From positions 4,112,001 through 4,176,000 of the forward strand of contig WPIO01000001.1 of NCBI GenBank assembly GCA_009760855.2: a stretch of DNA of 64,000 nucleotides. The letters are read 5' to 3'. This DNA comes from Cristatella mucedo (Eukaryota; Bryozoa; Phylactolaemata; Cristatellidae). Both the position numbers and the translations under genes were made by a program. The first letter of the stretch is position 1. The number at the start of each line of letters is the position of its first letter. The notes below the pieces were generated by a model. The model worked only from the letters and a program-made list of their open reading frames with translations, was not told the DNA's origin and made no database searches. Positions 35,301 to 41,814 of the stretch are shown here, piece by piece.

Positions 35301-35944
35301 TTGTATACCAATTTAGGAATGAGAACGAACTGAAGCTGTCGATATACCGAAGAGCCACAGAATGTACGACCAAACTTTCAGCTTTCGACGGCGTCGCTAA
35401 CGATTTCGCAGCGCCTGGCCACTTCCACCCTGTTCTGCCTGGGACAGACTGGGATGCAGCTGGCGGTGGTGGAGTGGGCGTGAGCTCGACGCAGGCCTAT
35501 GGCCCACTGGCAAACTCGTGGAGCGAGTCGAGTTTGGGCGGCTCCAGCTTGGAGCACATTCGCTGCTCCGAAATGACATTTCGTCCGCCATCATCGCCCG
35601 ACGAGCATCTTGGACTCGGCAGTAGCACCGTGTCCGCCACGGTATCGATGGAAAGTTCCGAACGAGGATATTCGGACGGAAATAACTCCGATTTGTCTGC
35701 AGAGCCTTATCAGCCACGGCATTCGCCACTGTCCAAGTCTTGCGTCGGCAGAGCGTGCGGGCATGCAATTGGGCAGTTGCTCAGCCTGGCGTCCTATGAT
35801 CTATCGGGTCCGAACGGCGTTCTTGTGCCATACAGCTCAGAGATTGCAAGCTTAGAATTATCTTACCCGTTGGAGTACGAGTTTTCATTGGGGTACGTAT
35901 GCACATCGTGTCGCTCAAAGGTGCTGTGGCCGAGCGCAATTTAA
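15283..35944 (+). CDS. AHR: aryl hydrocarbon receptor-type bHLH-PAS gene, multi-exon
   Basis: The exons are 15283-15521, 21241-21314, 22395-22484, 23433-23538, 24312-24398, 24513-24678, 25592-25658, 27394-27563, 30864-30955, 33709-33862 and 35317-35944. With the candidate 5' exon the model gives about 629 residues. All junctions are GT-AG and agree in phase. The basic helix NPSRRHRKKLN and the end KLDKLSVLRLAAGYL are the AHR signature. PAS-A and PAS-B follow with AHR-like landmarks (YLSDNISEHLGF, FIHTED, SKHKPDM, YAMVHPLDAAYFAQ, YRVLTD). The 90-nt PAS-A exon matches the size of the corresponding vertebrate AHR exon, to my knowledge. AHR pairs with ARNT and activates genes in the nucleus. The C-terminal part is Ser/Gly-rich, as in a transactivation region. 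Divergence from vertebrate AHR is large, so dioxin binding is not implied. The exact 5' start and 3' end are uncertain. Confidence 0.85.
15866..16035 (-). mobile_element. SINE-1 copy in AHR intron
   Basis: Read on the minus strand, all landmarks are present: the tRNA-like head with 'cctgggtcgtgaaag' in plus orientation, the 'ccaccacttgcagcaggcaa' body and the 'ggctagttgattcaacagcc' end. Confidence 0.8.
16390..16560 (-). mobile_element. SINE-2 copy in AHR intron
   Basis: The plus strand shows the tail 'gtagcaccctaagataaatt', then 'ggcacttcaaatataccaca', then the head with 'gagctcgagcccacgacctc'. This is the reverse of the family order. Confidence 0.75.
16990..17345 (+). mobile_element. LINE-B-like 3' fragment, diverged
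   Basis: The coding end is recognisable ('gtgctcctaaagcctcgaac' and 'aagacatttaaatgtaagc'). It is followed by the tail 'aaatgcctagaaatggattt', 'agttctcttagggtacaatc' and an ATT-rich end. It is more diverged than other copies and may be a related subfamily. Confidence 0.7.
18820..19410 (-). mobile_element. LINE-B fragment (reverse-transcriptase palm region)
   Basis: The minus-strand frame has VPKGCAIGSVPF (decayed from the usual Val-Pro-Gln-Gly-Ser), the block GFRSYAHDTELYL (the catalytic Tyr-x-Asp-Asp is now AHDT), ANDI-like IYDIRTWM and FLKLTT. These are palm and thumb motifs of an L2/CR1-like reverse transcriptase. The changed catalytic Asp shows it is dead. It has no 3' tail, so it is truncated on that side too. 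Confidence 0.8.
19746..19875. repeat. compound (AT)n-(GT)n microsatellite
   Basis: An AT tract (19746-19772) passes through a short unique spacer into a long GT tract with TTG interruptions. Confidence 0.9.
20832..20990 (+). mobile_element. SINE-2 copy, well preserved
   Basis: This is a clear full-length copy: head 'ctggcttggtccagcggtta' with an A-box-like word, B-box-like 'gtgggctcgagccccaagg', body 'catatgtgaagcgcctgaat', tail 'agagattaagttctcttgag' and 'gcgctatacaaatgaattat'. Confidence 0.85.
21241..21314 (+). CDS. AHR: AHR exon: linker between bHLH and PAS-A
   Basis: The acceptor is 'acaattgcag' and the donor is AAG|GTGAGA. The 74 nt carry the frame from phase 1 to phase 0, exactly bridging the bHLH exon and the PAS-A exon. 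The peptide is Ser/Gly/Ala-rich and ends SSVMK, equivalent to the stretch leading into PAS-A. It is identified by position, phase and splice sites rather than by strong similarity. Confidence 0.6.
21670..22394. other. AHR intron sequence, nothing recognised
   Basis: Ordinary intronic composition, without a repeat family or exon that I recognise. Confidence 0.4.
22395..22484 (+). CDS. AHR: AHR exon: PAS-A start
   Basis: The acceptor is 'atatatttttag' and the donor is AAG|GTATGC. The 30 codons in phase 0 read VLDCFVMIIQGDGNVIYLSD and then NISEHLGFDK. This is the first strand, helix and turn of PAS-A. The length is the same as the matching vertebrate AHR exon. Confidence 0.85.
22485..23432. other. 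AHR intron sequence, nothing recognised
   Basis: I see only the flanking splice sites. The short open frames have no domain. Confidence 0.4.
23433..23538 (+). CDS. AHR: AHR exon: PAS-A, FIHTED motif
   Basis: The acceptor is 'ctttgctgcag' and the donor is CTCG|GTAGGT, phase 1. The exon encodes YQPVFKFIHTEDQG followed by a helix (VMEQLAVHHL). The HTED tetrapeptide is a strong AHR-type PAS-A mark. Confidence 0.85.
23738..23885 (+). mobile_element. SINE-1 copy in AHR intron
   Basis: The A-box-like 'tagcccaatggtaaggtgct' is well preserved. The B box is decayed. The body 'tttcattgcccactgcaagc' and the end 'aatgaggttgttgaatcaga' are clear. Confidence 0.75.
24133..24290 (+). repeat. degenerate TTTAGGG/TTAGGG-like repeat
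   Basis: About ten imperfect units such as 'ttagggttta', 'tttaggtttaggg', 'tttagggtttag' and 'tttagggtttagggg' lie together, separated by decayed units. It ends about 20 bp before the acceptor of the AHR exon at 24312. The words resemble telomeric repeats, but the array is too degenerate to assign one unit length. Confidence 0.65.
24312..24398 (+). CDS. AHR: AHR exon: PAS-A variable loop
   Basis: The acceptor is 'tcctgctacag' and the donor is ACTG|GTATGC. The 87 nt keep phase 1 at both ends. The peptide (VPMSENWLPLCKTTPYQ and following) has no clear match, but the position corresponds to the variable loop of AHR PAS-A. It could be skipped without breaking the frame, so it may be alternative or not an exon at all. 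Confidence 0.55.
24513..24678 (+). CDS. AHR: AHR exon: end of PAS-A loop (tentative 5' boundary)
   Basis: The donor TTTG|GTACAC leaves two bases, which match the next exon. The peptide includes AYNPNKNSESASG and DMSFF, which resemble the AHR stretch with a Tyr-Asn-Pro motif before the strand that begins Cys/Ser-Phe. The proposed acceptor 'gatgaatag' gives the right phase but has a weak pyrimidine tract with another AG upstream, so the 5' end is uncertain. Confidence 0.45.
24679..25591. other. AHR intron sequence, nothing recognised
   Basis: AT-rich intronic DNA with a short AT-dinucleotide patch near 25230-25285 and nothing else that I recognise. Confidence 0.4.
25592..25658 (+). CDS. AHR: AHR exon: PAS-A C-terminal strands
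   Basis: The acceptor 'ttcaatttcag' is strong; the donor is CTG|GTGTTT. The 22 codons read LTRISMCLNTSRDF and then DLFFYLVL. They correspond to the conserved AHR strand with Cys-Leu-x-Asn-x-Ser. The phase fits both neighbours. This exon is short and was found by position and similarity. Confidence 0.6.
25659..26360. other. AHR intron sequence, nothing recognised
   Basis: No repeat family, exon or structured element is recognisable by eye. Confidence 0.4.
26375..26545. repeat. polypyrimidine (CT-rich) tract
   Basis: The plus strand is dominated by C and T with many CTCTC and TTCCT words, without a fixed unit. Confidence 0.75.
26758..26935 (+). mobile_element. SINE-1 copy in AHR intron
   Basis: All parts are present: head 'aacacgcttggtaaggcggt', B-box-like 'gtgaattcgaatgctgc', body 'cgatcctttatcgccgctgc' and 'gtgatagccgtaaaggctct', end 'gaggctgttaaatcagatag'. 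It is one of the best copies. Confidence 0.85.
27394..27563 (+). CDS. AHR: AHR exon: PAS-A end to PAS-B start
   Basis: The acceptor 'tctccttctgtag' is strong and the donor is ACGCG|GTGAGT, phase 2. The frame reads VYGYLKVTG, the linker LLALCFPVA, and VTFSSKHKPDMTILAVDTR. The last part is the AHR PAS-B entry (equivalent to the vertebrate TKHKLDF block). The usual HGQ segment after YLK is replaced by a Cys/Gly-rich stretch. Confidence 0.85.
27830..27930 (+). mobile_element. LINE-B 3' tail, severely 5'-truncated
   Basis: Only 'ttctttgcagcaaatgtaaa', 'gcgtctagagagagattgag', 'ttctctgatggtgcttcatc' and an AAT-type repeat end are present. This is the family's last 100 bp. Confidence 0.8.
28094..28117. 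repeat. (TG)n microsatellite, short
   Basis: About twelve TG units in a row. Confidence 0.85.
28145..28312 (-). mobile_element. SINE-2 copy in AHR intron
   Basis: The plus strand shows the reversed order: 'attcatttgtatagcgccct', 'aagagaatttaatctctatt', 'caggcgcttcgcgtatgtcg', then 'gggcttgagcccacgatctc' and a decayed head after a G run. Confidence 0.85.
28318..28485 (+). mobile_element. SINE-1 copy, degenerate
   Basis: The head 'ccgtaaggtactcgaactga', the B-box-like 'ggattcaaatcccgaagctg', and the end with 'agactcttgtgctgccataa' and 'aatgagacctttgaacctgg' follow the family order. It lies immediately next to a SINE-2 copy of opposite direction. Confidence 0.65.
28995..29160 (+). mobile_element. 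SINE-1 copy in AHR intron
   Basis: Head 'gtgtaaggtgctcgcacttg', 'acgacccaggtcttgggttc', then 'aagtactgcagcaggcaatc', and the end 'taaaggggctgtttaataag'. Confidence 0.8.
29495..29665 (-). mobile_element. SINE-1 copy, strongly degenerate
   Basis: Only the 'gatcaactgactcaacaggc' end and a vague body and head remain recognisable on the minus strand. Confidence 0.4.
29760..30840. other. AHR intron sequence, nothing recognised
   Basis: AT-rich intronic DNA. Two short overlapping open frames near 29750-30047 have no recognisable domain or good splice sites. Confidence 0.35.
30864..30955 (+). CDS. AHR: AHR exon: PAS-B core
   Basis: The acceptor is 'ctttagttgcag' and the donor is CTCG|GTAAGA. The 92 nt encode INLSAFGGQYYAMVHPLDAA and then YFAQVHHL. 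This is the PAS-B helix and the conserved His-Pro/Ala-x-Asp turn. Phase 2 in and phase 1 out match the neighbours. Confidence 0.85.
30956..32035. other. AHR intron sequence, nothing recognised
   Basis: No exon, repeat family or structured element is recognised. Confidence 0.35.
32040..32160 (+). mobile_element. SINE-2 copy running into a microsatellite
   Basis: Head 'ttgggccctggagtaatgca', then 'cttttgatgaccaagttagt', then the body 'taaagcccgcatacacgtta' and the tail 'agttctcatagggtgcagta'. The tail passes directly into the (AT)n tract. Confidence 0.7.
32157..32327. repeat. compound (AT)n-(CA)n-(AT)n microsatellite
   Basis: About 30 AT units, a short TATGTACACACAC transition, about 40 CA units and a short AT run lie end to end. 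A SINE-2 tail precedes it and a LINE-A fragment follows it. Confidence 0.95.
32328..32810 (+). mobile_element. LINE-A 3' fragment
   Basis: The frame at 32365-32751 has LAELLHQFQPVRALRS, DNKLAVPFFRLKTVGDRSFS and SAGPRLWNSLPQFLR, the C-terminal part of an L2/CR1-like reverse transcriptase. The 3' end 'gtctgttggctaccgaatgc' and 'cgcttaggctgtgagtgcgc' is shared with the copies at 36.6, 36.8-38.8 and 40.4 kb. Confidence 0.85.
32980..33361 (-). mobile_element. hAT-type non-autonomous element, copy 1
   Basis: The ends are inverted repeats: CAGAGGTTGGAAAACT on the left, and on the right the complement of CAGGGTTCGGCATACTTTTT. The flanking 8-mers CTCTAGAG and CTTTAATG match at five of eight positions, as expected for an old 8-bp target duplication. 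Inside, 'ggcctttaggccaaat' and 'ggatccggcttaattgaat' match the element at 38081-38495 in reverse orientation. It has no transposase frame. CAG-starting ends and 8-bp duplications are hAT features. Confidence 0.75.
33709..33862 (+). CDS. AHR: AHR exon: PAS-B C-terminal strands
   Basis: The acceptor is 'tttacgtttcag' and the donor is CTTAC|GTAAGT, a near-perfect consensus. The frame reads STAVAYRVLTD, NHLWLQTRLEVL and ECLHRVLT. The segment corresponds to the AHR strand pair with a Trp-x-Gln motif. The phases join both neighbours. Confidence 0.8.
34090..35035 (-). mobile_element. LINE-B fragment, the longest of its kind here
   Basis: The minus-strand frames at 34389-35020 carry VMGKPSVIQKLERLKL, LGVML-like NLSAMLQSDLS, the block LNFCNSMLAGLP, QISAARFVCRERHSCHVTPL, HWLPVKQRIDFKVLSLTFRS and LAPAYLLDLLP. 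The 3' region then has 'gcatgc' repeats and the 'agcaccctcagagaactcaa' tail (plus-strand words) with an AAT-type end near 34100. Frame shifts break the C-terminal end. The catalytic core is absent. Confidence 0.88.
35317..35944 (+). CDS. AHR: AHR last exon (C-terminal region), 3' end uncertain
   Basis: The acceptor is 'ataccaatttag'. The frame starts NENELKLSIYRRATE and continues with a Gly run (DAAGGGGVGV), Ser-rich blocks (SSLGGSS, SATVSMESSERG) and a Leu/Ser/Tyr-rich end, to a stop at 35942-35944. This fits the post-PAS transactivation part, which is poorly conserved in the family. A good donor, GG|GTACGT at 35893, lies near the end. The gene may therefore splice on, for instance to 39983 in phase 2, which would add about 15 residues. 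Confidence 0.7.
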
Positions 35945-36084
35945 CACTCCCCTGGTGCCAGTGCAGAACGTCAGCGAGAACCTGAAGCATCCCACAACTA
36001 ACCGTGATTCACCTGACCTTCGCTAACGTACGCTGCGTTATGGTCCCGTAACAGTTGCATATTGCACAGCATTATGTTGAGAGC

Positions 36085-36360
36085 GTATACCTGGTCCGTA
36101 AGTTCAGGAGTAAGGCGCGTGAACCTCGCGACCCAGTTGGCGATTTCGAGTCCTGCAGCAGGCATTCCTTAATTGCCAACTGCAAGCCGGTTACAGCCTT
36201 GTAGCAATTGCTTACACAGATGGCCGCAGCACGACAAATACAATATTGAGTAATGCTTTGTCTAGCGGCCTTATGTTTACTATTTAGCAAGACTTGGGAC
36301 AGTTAACAGCCTATGCTCTTCTGCCATCAAGTAAATGAGGCTGTTAATCAGCCGACCTTT
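36085..36360 (+). mobile_element. SINE-1 copy with an internal insertion
   Basis: The first half runs from 'aagttcaggagtaaggcgcg' through 'gatttcgagtcctgcagcag' to 'attgccaactgcaagccggt'. The second half, 'atgctcttctgccatcaagt' and 'aaatgaggctgttaatcagc', is displaced by roughly 100 bp of unrelated sequence at about 36205-36310. Confidence 0.7.
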
Positions 36361-36644
36361 ACTTTCTTCCAAATTCACGACAATCCGGTTATTAGTTCTC
36401 TGATGGAACGGATTGCAAAATACTACCCAACGGTTGGGCAGCCCCAACTACGTGGCAGCTGAGAAATGTAAATCTAAAGGCTACACTTTATTCAAAATAT
36501 CATCGTGGACCCCCGTCTGACGGATTTCTAAACGCCAAACTGTTCTTTGTACAGTCAAGTTAGTAGCCCCATAAGTCGTATTTACCTGCTCGATGGGGCA
36601 GTACGGTTGAAGCCAGGAGGGAGACTGCCGGCCTTGGCTTTCCC

Positions 36645-36785
36645 GGGATAGGAGAAGTCTGTTGGCTACCAAATGCGTACCGAAAGCCACTTAGGCTGTG
36701 AGTGTGCTATATAAAACTCTCATGCCTAATACCCACATAGTCTTTGTGAAGTTACTGACTAAGATAAATTAAATTACATTCGGAA
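36645..36785 (+). mobile_element. LINE-A 3' tail, severely 5'-truncated
   Basis: It matches the last 130 bp of LINE-A: 'gaagtctgttggctaccaaa', 'ccacttaggctgtgagtgtg', then 'acccacatagtctttgtgaa' and an A-rich end. It lies just before the larger LINE-A copy. Confidence 0.8.
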
Positions 36786-36839
36786 TAGGGACATGGTAAG
36801 CCAAACGCCCTGCAACCCAGTTGGCTCATTGAATGCCTA

Positions 36840-38790
36840 GTGGTCCCACATTGGAGGGGGTTCCCTTCTTCCTTTTTCACCTAAGATTCTTCAAAGAAAT
36901 TGTCGCTAAGCTGCTGGTAGCACAAATTGAAAAGAATGAAATGTCAGAAACATTTCAATCGGGGTTCAAGAGGCAGCACTCCACTGAAACTGCTCTTCTC
37001 CGTATTACCAACGACATACCATGCAACAACGATGGCGGGAATGTCACTGCCCTAGCACTGCTAGATCTGTCAGCTGCCTTCGACACCATTGATCACGATG
37101 TCCTACTCGAACGATTGAGAACAACGATTGGTCTGGCAGACGAGGCACTGGCGTGGTTTCAACCGTACTTGTCTGATCGTGTTCAGTCCGTGTCGTGAGA
37201 GGGTCAGGTCTCACACACAACACTAGTTACCTGTGGAGTCCCTCAAAGGTCCGTCCTCGGTCCCTTTCTGTTCTTCCTTTATATTCAACTTCTGGAAAAG
37301 TGATCAAGGCCCATGGAATAGGATATCACTTTTATGCTGACGAAACTTGGCTGTATTTGTTATTCAAACCGTCGGAATCTGTTGCAGCAACTGATAACCT
37401 GAATGCTTGCCTTGCCGACATTCGATCCTGGATATAGGAAAATTTCTTGAAACTAAACGACGATAAAACTGAACTGCTGCTCATAGGTCACCCTAAGCGT
37501 GTGGCTGGATTAAAAGCCTTTGCTCTTCTAATAGGTGATGCTGTTCATCGACCAACACAATGTGCTCGAAATTTAGGTGCTGTTTTCGACAACTGCCTAA
37601 ATTTTAAAAGCTTCATTCAGAAGACTGCTTCTACAGCTAGCCATAACGTCCGACCCCTATCTAAGATTAGGCGATGTCTTCCACGGTGGCTTGCAAAATA
37701 TCTAACTAGCTCCTTAGTTCTGTCTCGGCTACATTACTGTAATTGCGTTTTGGCTGAGCTACCGAAAAATGCAAATATGCCACTGCAGATGGCTGTGAAT
37801 ATGGCTGCAAGGCAAGTTTGCAAATTCCACAGGTTGGATCATGTGTCTCCTTTGCTTAAATAGCTAAAATGGCTGATGGTTGATCAACGGATACAGAGCA
37901 AAGCTCTTACGCTGACCTACAAAGCCTGCCACGGCTTGGCTCCTCCATACCTAGCTGAACTGCTGCACCACTTCTAGCCTTCTCGTGCCCTCAGGTCCTG
38001 TATGGACGATAAATAAGCTGTTCCATTCCTCAGCTTAAAGACTATTGGCGACAGAAGCTTCAGCTCTTCGGGTCCTAGACCAGGGGTGGGCAAACTTTTA
38101 GGGCTACTGGGCCATTTCAGGAGGTCAATAAGGCATACCAGCAAACCAGGCCAGAAGAAACCACGCCCACTCTGCAAGGTCGAGGGAGGGAGCATGGTGA
38201 GACCAACAAACAGTCACAAAAGACAGACGTGTACAGCAATTATAGAGACGTAGACGTAGTGACGTAGACGTATATCATCTCTCCCCGGTCAGGCGCTTCT
38301 GTTGAGGTGTTTCTGTTAAGTTCTAAAAATAAGCACAGGCCACAACTTGAGCTGCAACAGCAGTTATGAACTGGAACGAAACCGCCACAACTCAATTAGG
38401 CCGGATCCATCAATAAACATCTAGGGGGCAGCTAGGCCGAACTGGAACACTGGCCAGCCAGCATCTGGCCTAAAGGCCGAGTTTGCCGACCTCTGCCTTA
38501 GACAGTGGAACTCGTTTCACGATTCTTCCGAAACGACAACTACTCTCCGGCTGCCGTCTATGGCACATCGTTTCCAGCGATCCTGAGCTGCTACTTCCAT
38601 GCAACTCCCTACCTCAATTGCTCTTCTGATTCTTCTATCCTTTCCACTTTCTCTTTGTTGGGTGAGATGAAGTCTGTTGGCTACCAAATGCGTACCGAAA
38701 GCCGCTTAGGCTGTAAGTTCGCTATACAAAACTCTCTCGTGTACGACGCACATAGTCTTGGTGGAGTTACAGATGGAGATACATATGGGG
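36840..38790 (+). mobile_element. LINE-A copy with broken reverse transcriptase, split by an hAT element
   Basis: The frames encode, in order, KNEMSETFQSGFKRQHSTET, the palm A motif ALLDLSAAFDTIDH, a Val-Pro-Gln-type block around 37235, the catalytic box as FYADETWLYL (the second Asp of Tyr-Ala-Asp-Asp is now Glu), LKLNDDKTELLLIGHPKR, and the thumb blocks LVLSRLHYCNCVLAELP and RLDHVSPLLK. Frame breaks near 37195 and 37300, a stop at 37435-37437 and a stop at 37861 inactivate it. The 3' end is interrupted at 38081-38495 and resumes at 38504. The clade is L2/CR1-like, judged from SAAFDTIDH. Confidence 0.92.
38081..38495 (+). mobile_element. hAT-type non-autonomous element, copy 2, inside LINE-A
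   Basis: Left end CAGGGGTGGGCAAACTTTTA, right end the complement of CAGAGGTCGGCAAACT. Flanking 8-mers TCCTAGAC and CCTTAGAC match at six of eight positions. Removing the element and one flank rejoins the LINE-A sequence 'ggtcctagac...agtggaactcg', as seen uninterrupted at 32500. It has no transposase frame. Confidence 0.88.
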
Positions 38791-39596
38791 TTACCAGGCT
38801 TCCAGGACGAGGCTGCCGAGTCCTAAACAGGCTTGCCGTCCCGCACGGAAGTTGAGATCGTCTCCCAGAGCGGTAATTATTAATAACAGAAGCCTGTCGG
38901 CGTTCTAGGTTTCAGTTCGAAGCTTCTGGGTCTGACATCTGCCGCCGATTGTAAAGCACATTACTATTTCATAGAGGCTAATAATGCGTTCCAGGCGACG
39001 ACGCCTGGTGTGCTGCGTAAGCTAACTTTTCAGAGGGGTATACAATGCTTCCTGGGACCAGAAGGGTGAGCCAGGGCCAAAACTTCCGTCGGGCAGATTC
39101 GGAGCCTGTCTATTGGGGTTCTATAGTCTCCCTCAGCAACAGAATAATCGGAAGGTTCATCTTCTAATAATTGGCTGCTTAGCAGCGATACTGAGTGGTA
39201 GTAACCATGACAAGTCATCTGAGAAACCAAACATATAATAGTGTTGCTCCTATCAGTCAGTAAGGAATACATTTTGGTAGGCTCCCTGAGCCTTTTTCAG
39301 GTGATTTTAAACACGGCTTCCTGTTGACGAATTACTTTAGGAAAAGTATTCATTAGGAAAGTGGCACTGCTAGTCAATTTTGTCATTTGACAGCTTAGAA
39401 AGCTGTCACTATGGAGGCTCGGTTTTTCGTCAGAAGTGACTTTCGGTTAAGCTTGCTCAAGGTCAAGGACTAGGACCCTCATTAAAGCATGGCCACACTC
39501 TCATCATTGTGGCTCGATGGGTATTGGCTCACCAAAAGCAATAACCTATATATTTTGAATGTTGAGTCCGGCCGTAATTAAAAGTGACTGACGACT

Positions 39597-39740
39597 CATA
39601 TATAGCGATAGAAGAGCCTTTACGGCTATCACCACCGCTTGCAGTGCAATAAAAGATCGCCTATCTCAGGATTCGAACTCACGATCTCGAGGTCATGAAG
39701 AGCAGCCACCTTACCTAGTGTGTACACTCATCGCTAAAAT
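39597..39740 (-). mobile_element. SINE-1 copy
   Basis: The plus strand shows 'tatagcgatagaagagcctt', 'tacggctatcaccaccgctt', 'ggattcgaactcacgatctc' and 'accttacctagtgtgtacac', the reverse of the family order. It is well preserved. Confidence 0.8.
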
Positions 39741-39981
39741 CTAACACAGAATTGTGCAATCAAAAGTTTTCACAATGGCTTCATTGTCAAACTTGAAAGC
39801 ATATATACAAATTATTTTCATTTTTTCCTTCAAAATTTTTGCAACAAGGAATTGAAAGATGACCGGTTAGTAGGGCTATCTCACCACCTACGTCAGCACA
39901 CAGGCTAGCCTCCAAAAGCTATGTTAGTTTCCTGTAGTTTTTTCACGGTTATGGACTAGTACACTATAAATAATTCTTCAG

Positions 39982-40220
39982 ATCTCAAGCCACGGAGCTA
40001 TTTGGAGTACATTGGCATCAACAGATTTAAGCACAATGATGCCCAAGAAAAGATGTTAGCTAGTAAAATCTGGGGTTATTTTACGGGTCGCCCAACGGCG
40101 CCAGAGGCCGGATATCACCCCTCAATACATGAATTTACTAATGATTTGTCCTCCAATGACAGCATATACTTGGTGAAATTTACAAATAATTCTAACAAAA
40201 TCTGCTGCACAAGATCATGA
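39982..40220 (+). CDS. orphan exon candidate
   Basis: After a fair acceptor ('ataattcttcag') an open frame of about 78 codons begins at 39984. It includes LKPRSYLEYIGINRFKHND, SKIWGYFTGRP and EFTNDLSSNDSIYLVKF, and ends at a stop at 40220. Composition looks protein-like, but I recognise no domain. Entering this frame needs a phase-1 donor, which the last AHR exon does not offer. In the phase the AHR donor at 35893 does offer, the same acceptor gives only SQATELFGVHWHQQI and a stop. It may be an AHR 3' exon, part of another gene, or chance. Confidence 0.25.
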
Positions 40221-40439
40221 GATTGAGTTACCAAGGTCGGCCTACCCATTGGCACGAATGCGCATCATTAGAAGGGTGCTAGCAGTTAGGAATTAATCAT
40301 TTCGGCAATGACTCACTATTGCTAGGCAAATAATAATGTCTTTTGCTCAGCACTCTTTAGAAAACCAAAGCGTTAGCTAGTGCTTTACATCTCAATGCAA
40401 GGGACACAATTACCAAGAGTTAATGAAAAACAACGTGCC

Positions 40440-40740
40440 ATGCCTGGACAAGCCTGAAACAGACAGAAACCTTTCCACTATAGGTCCTAGGCTGCGGTGC
40501 TCCTTAATTCTTATGCTTCATCTGTCCTGTTGTCGGCTGTGGCACACCTCTTTCAGCCGTCCTGAGTTGCAACTTCCGTGCACTTCGTCGACAACACTTC
40601 GTCGACTGAATTACTGATTCTGCTATGCTTTTAACATTCTTTTTGTCACGCGAGATAGAGTCTGTTGGCTGCCTTGCACTTGCTGAAAGCCGCTCAGGTT
40701 CTGAGTGCTCTATATAAACTCTGCAGCATAATAGAGCTTG
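40440..40740 (+). mobile_element. LINE-A 3' fragment, degenerate
   Basis: It shows 'cactataggtcctaggctgc' and 'gttgtcggctgtggcacacc', then the 3' end 'gagtctgttggctgccttgc' and 'agccgctcaggttctgagtg', matching the other LINE-A copies. Short deletions and substitutions are common. Confidence 0.75.
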
Positions 40741-40899
40741 GGTTGTTACTATGGCAACATTGGAGTGTTATGGAATGCATTGCCATGCACATGCTGTTTT
40801 GTCAATTAGTATAGAAAGCCAACAAATAGGAGTCCTTTATAAGTCAATTTTGTCAGATTACCTATTCGAGAGATTCAAGACCTATAAAGGTATGTTATG

Positions 40900-41230
40900 A
40901 GCATGTGTGCACATATTGCTACACAGCAAACGACTTGGAGTACTCGGAACACAACCGAACTCAACAACGTTTAATCAACGACTCGGTACAGACGTTCTAA
41001 AACGGAGCTTCCGTCGTCTACGGCCAGGAACGCTGCGCACCGATTGGCCAGCGCTTTTGCTAGCGCCAGCAGCAGGAACGCTGCACCTCGATTGGTCAGT
41101 CAAGGTCGGGAGGGCCCCCCAGCCTAGTACCGGCAAACATCTGGGCAAGGCACTGTCGTAGGCTGGCGTATGCATCTATTACGATCTCAACATTCTTCCC
41201 TCCTTACTCTTAGCCACTATACATTCAAGT
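40900..41230. other. unassigned, moderately GC-rich
   Basis: A repeated word 'cgctgca/gcgc..ccgattggc' (two 'gaacgctgc...cgattgg' blocks at about 41029 and 41080) hints at a short tandem duplication. I recognise no gene. Confidence 0.3.
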
Positions 41231-41594
41231 AATAAATAAAACAATAACATGTATAATATACGATTGCTTATGGTAGTGTAGCTCTACCCCTAGGTCACTA
41301 CCAACCGAGGTAGACAATCCATTGCATGATTTCTCGGGGCCAGGAGAGTTTGTCGGCATGACCTTTTCATAACGCCGCGGCCGGGTGCTCTTTGCCGTGC
41401 TTGCAAATGCACACATTTCATCTGGCTGTCCACCATCGGCCGTCGCCTCGTCATTGGCTTTTCGGCTAGAATTGCTGGTTTCACGAGCGCTGGCTCCATC
41501 ACCTCTTCCTACCCTTCAGATGCTGCCTCCGTCTGCTCCCCAGACGCTCCTAGTCTCATTCGGGTCGTTCCCCACAATAGACCTAGGAATTAGC

Positions 41595-41775
41595 CTAAGC
41601 GTGGGGGGATTCGAACCCACGATCTCGGTACGAAGGTCATGAAAGACAACCATCTTACCTAGTGTGCCAACACGGCACTACATGATCGATATTATGAGTT
41701 CAAGCCCTGCGGGAGACAATCCTTTATTGCAAGCAGCAAGTGGAGAGTCGGGTGACAGCAAGCTTCCCAACAAAC
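41595..41775. mobile_element. two SINE-1 pieces in opposite directions
   Basis: The left part (41595-41690) is a minus-strand tRNA-like head with 'ggattcgaacccacgatctc' and 'taccttacctag'-type words. The right part (41695-41775) is plus strand with 'gagttcaagccctgcgggag' and 'caatcctttattgcaagcag'. They abut head to head. Confidence 0.6.
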
Positions 41776-41814
41776 CGAGTATCGACTACATGGCTTTGTT
41801 TCTCATTTTAAGGT

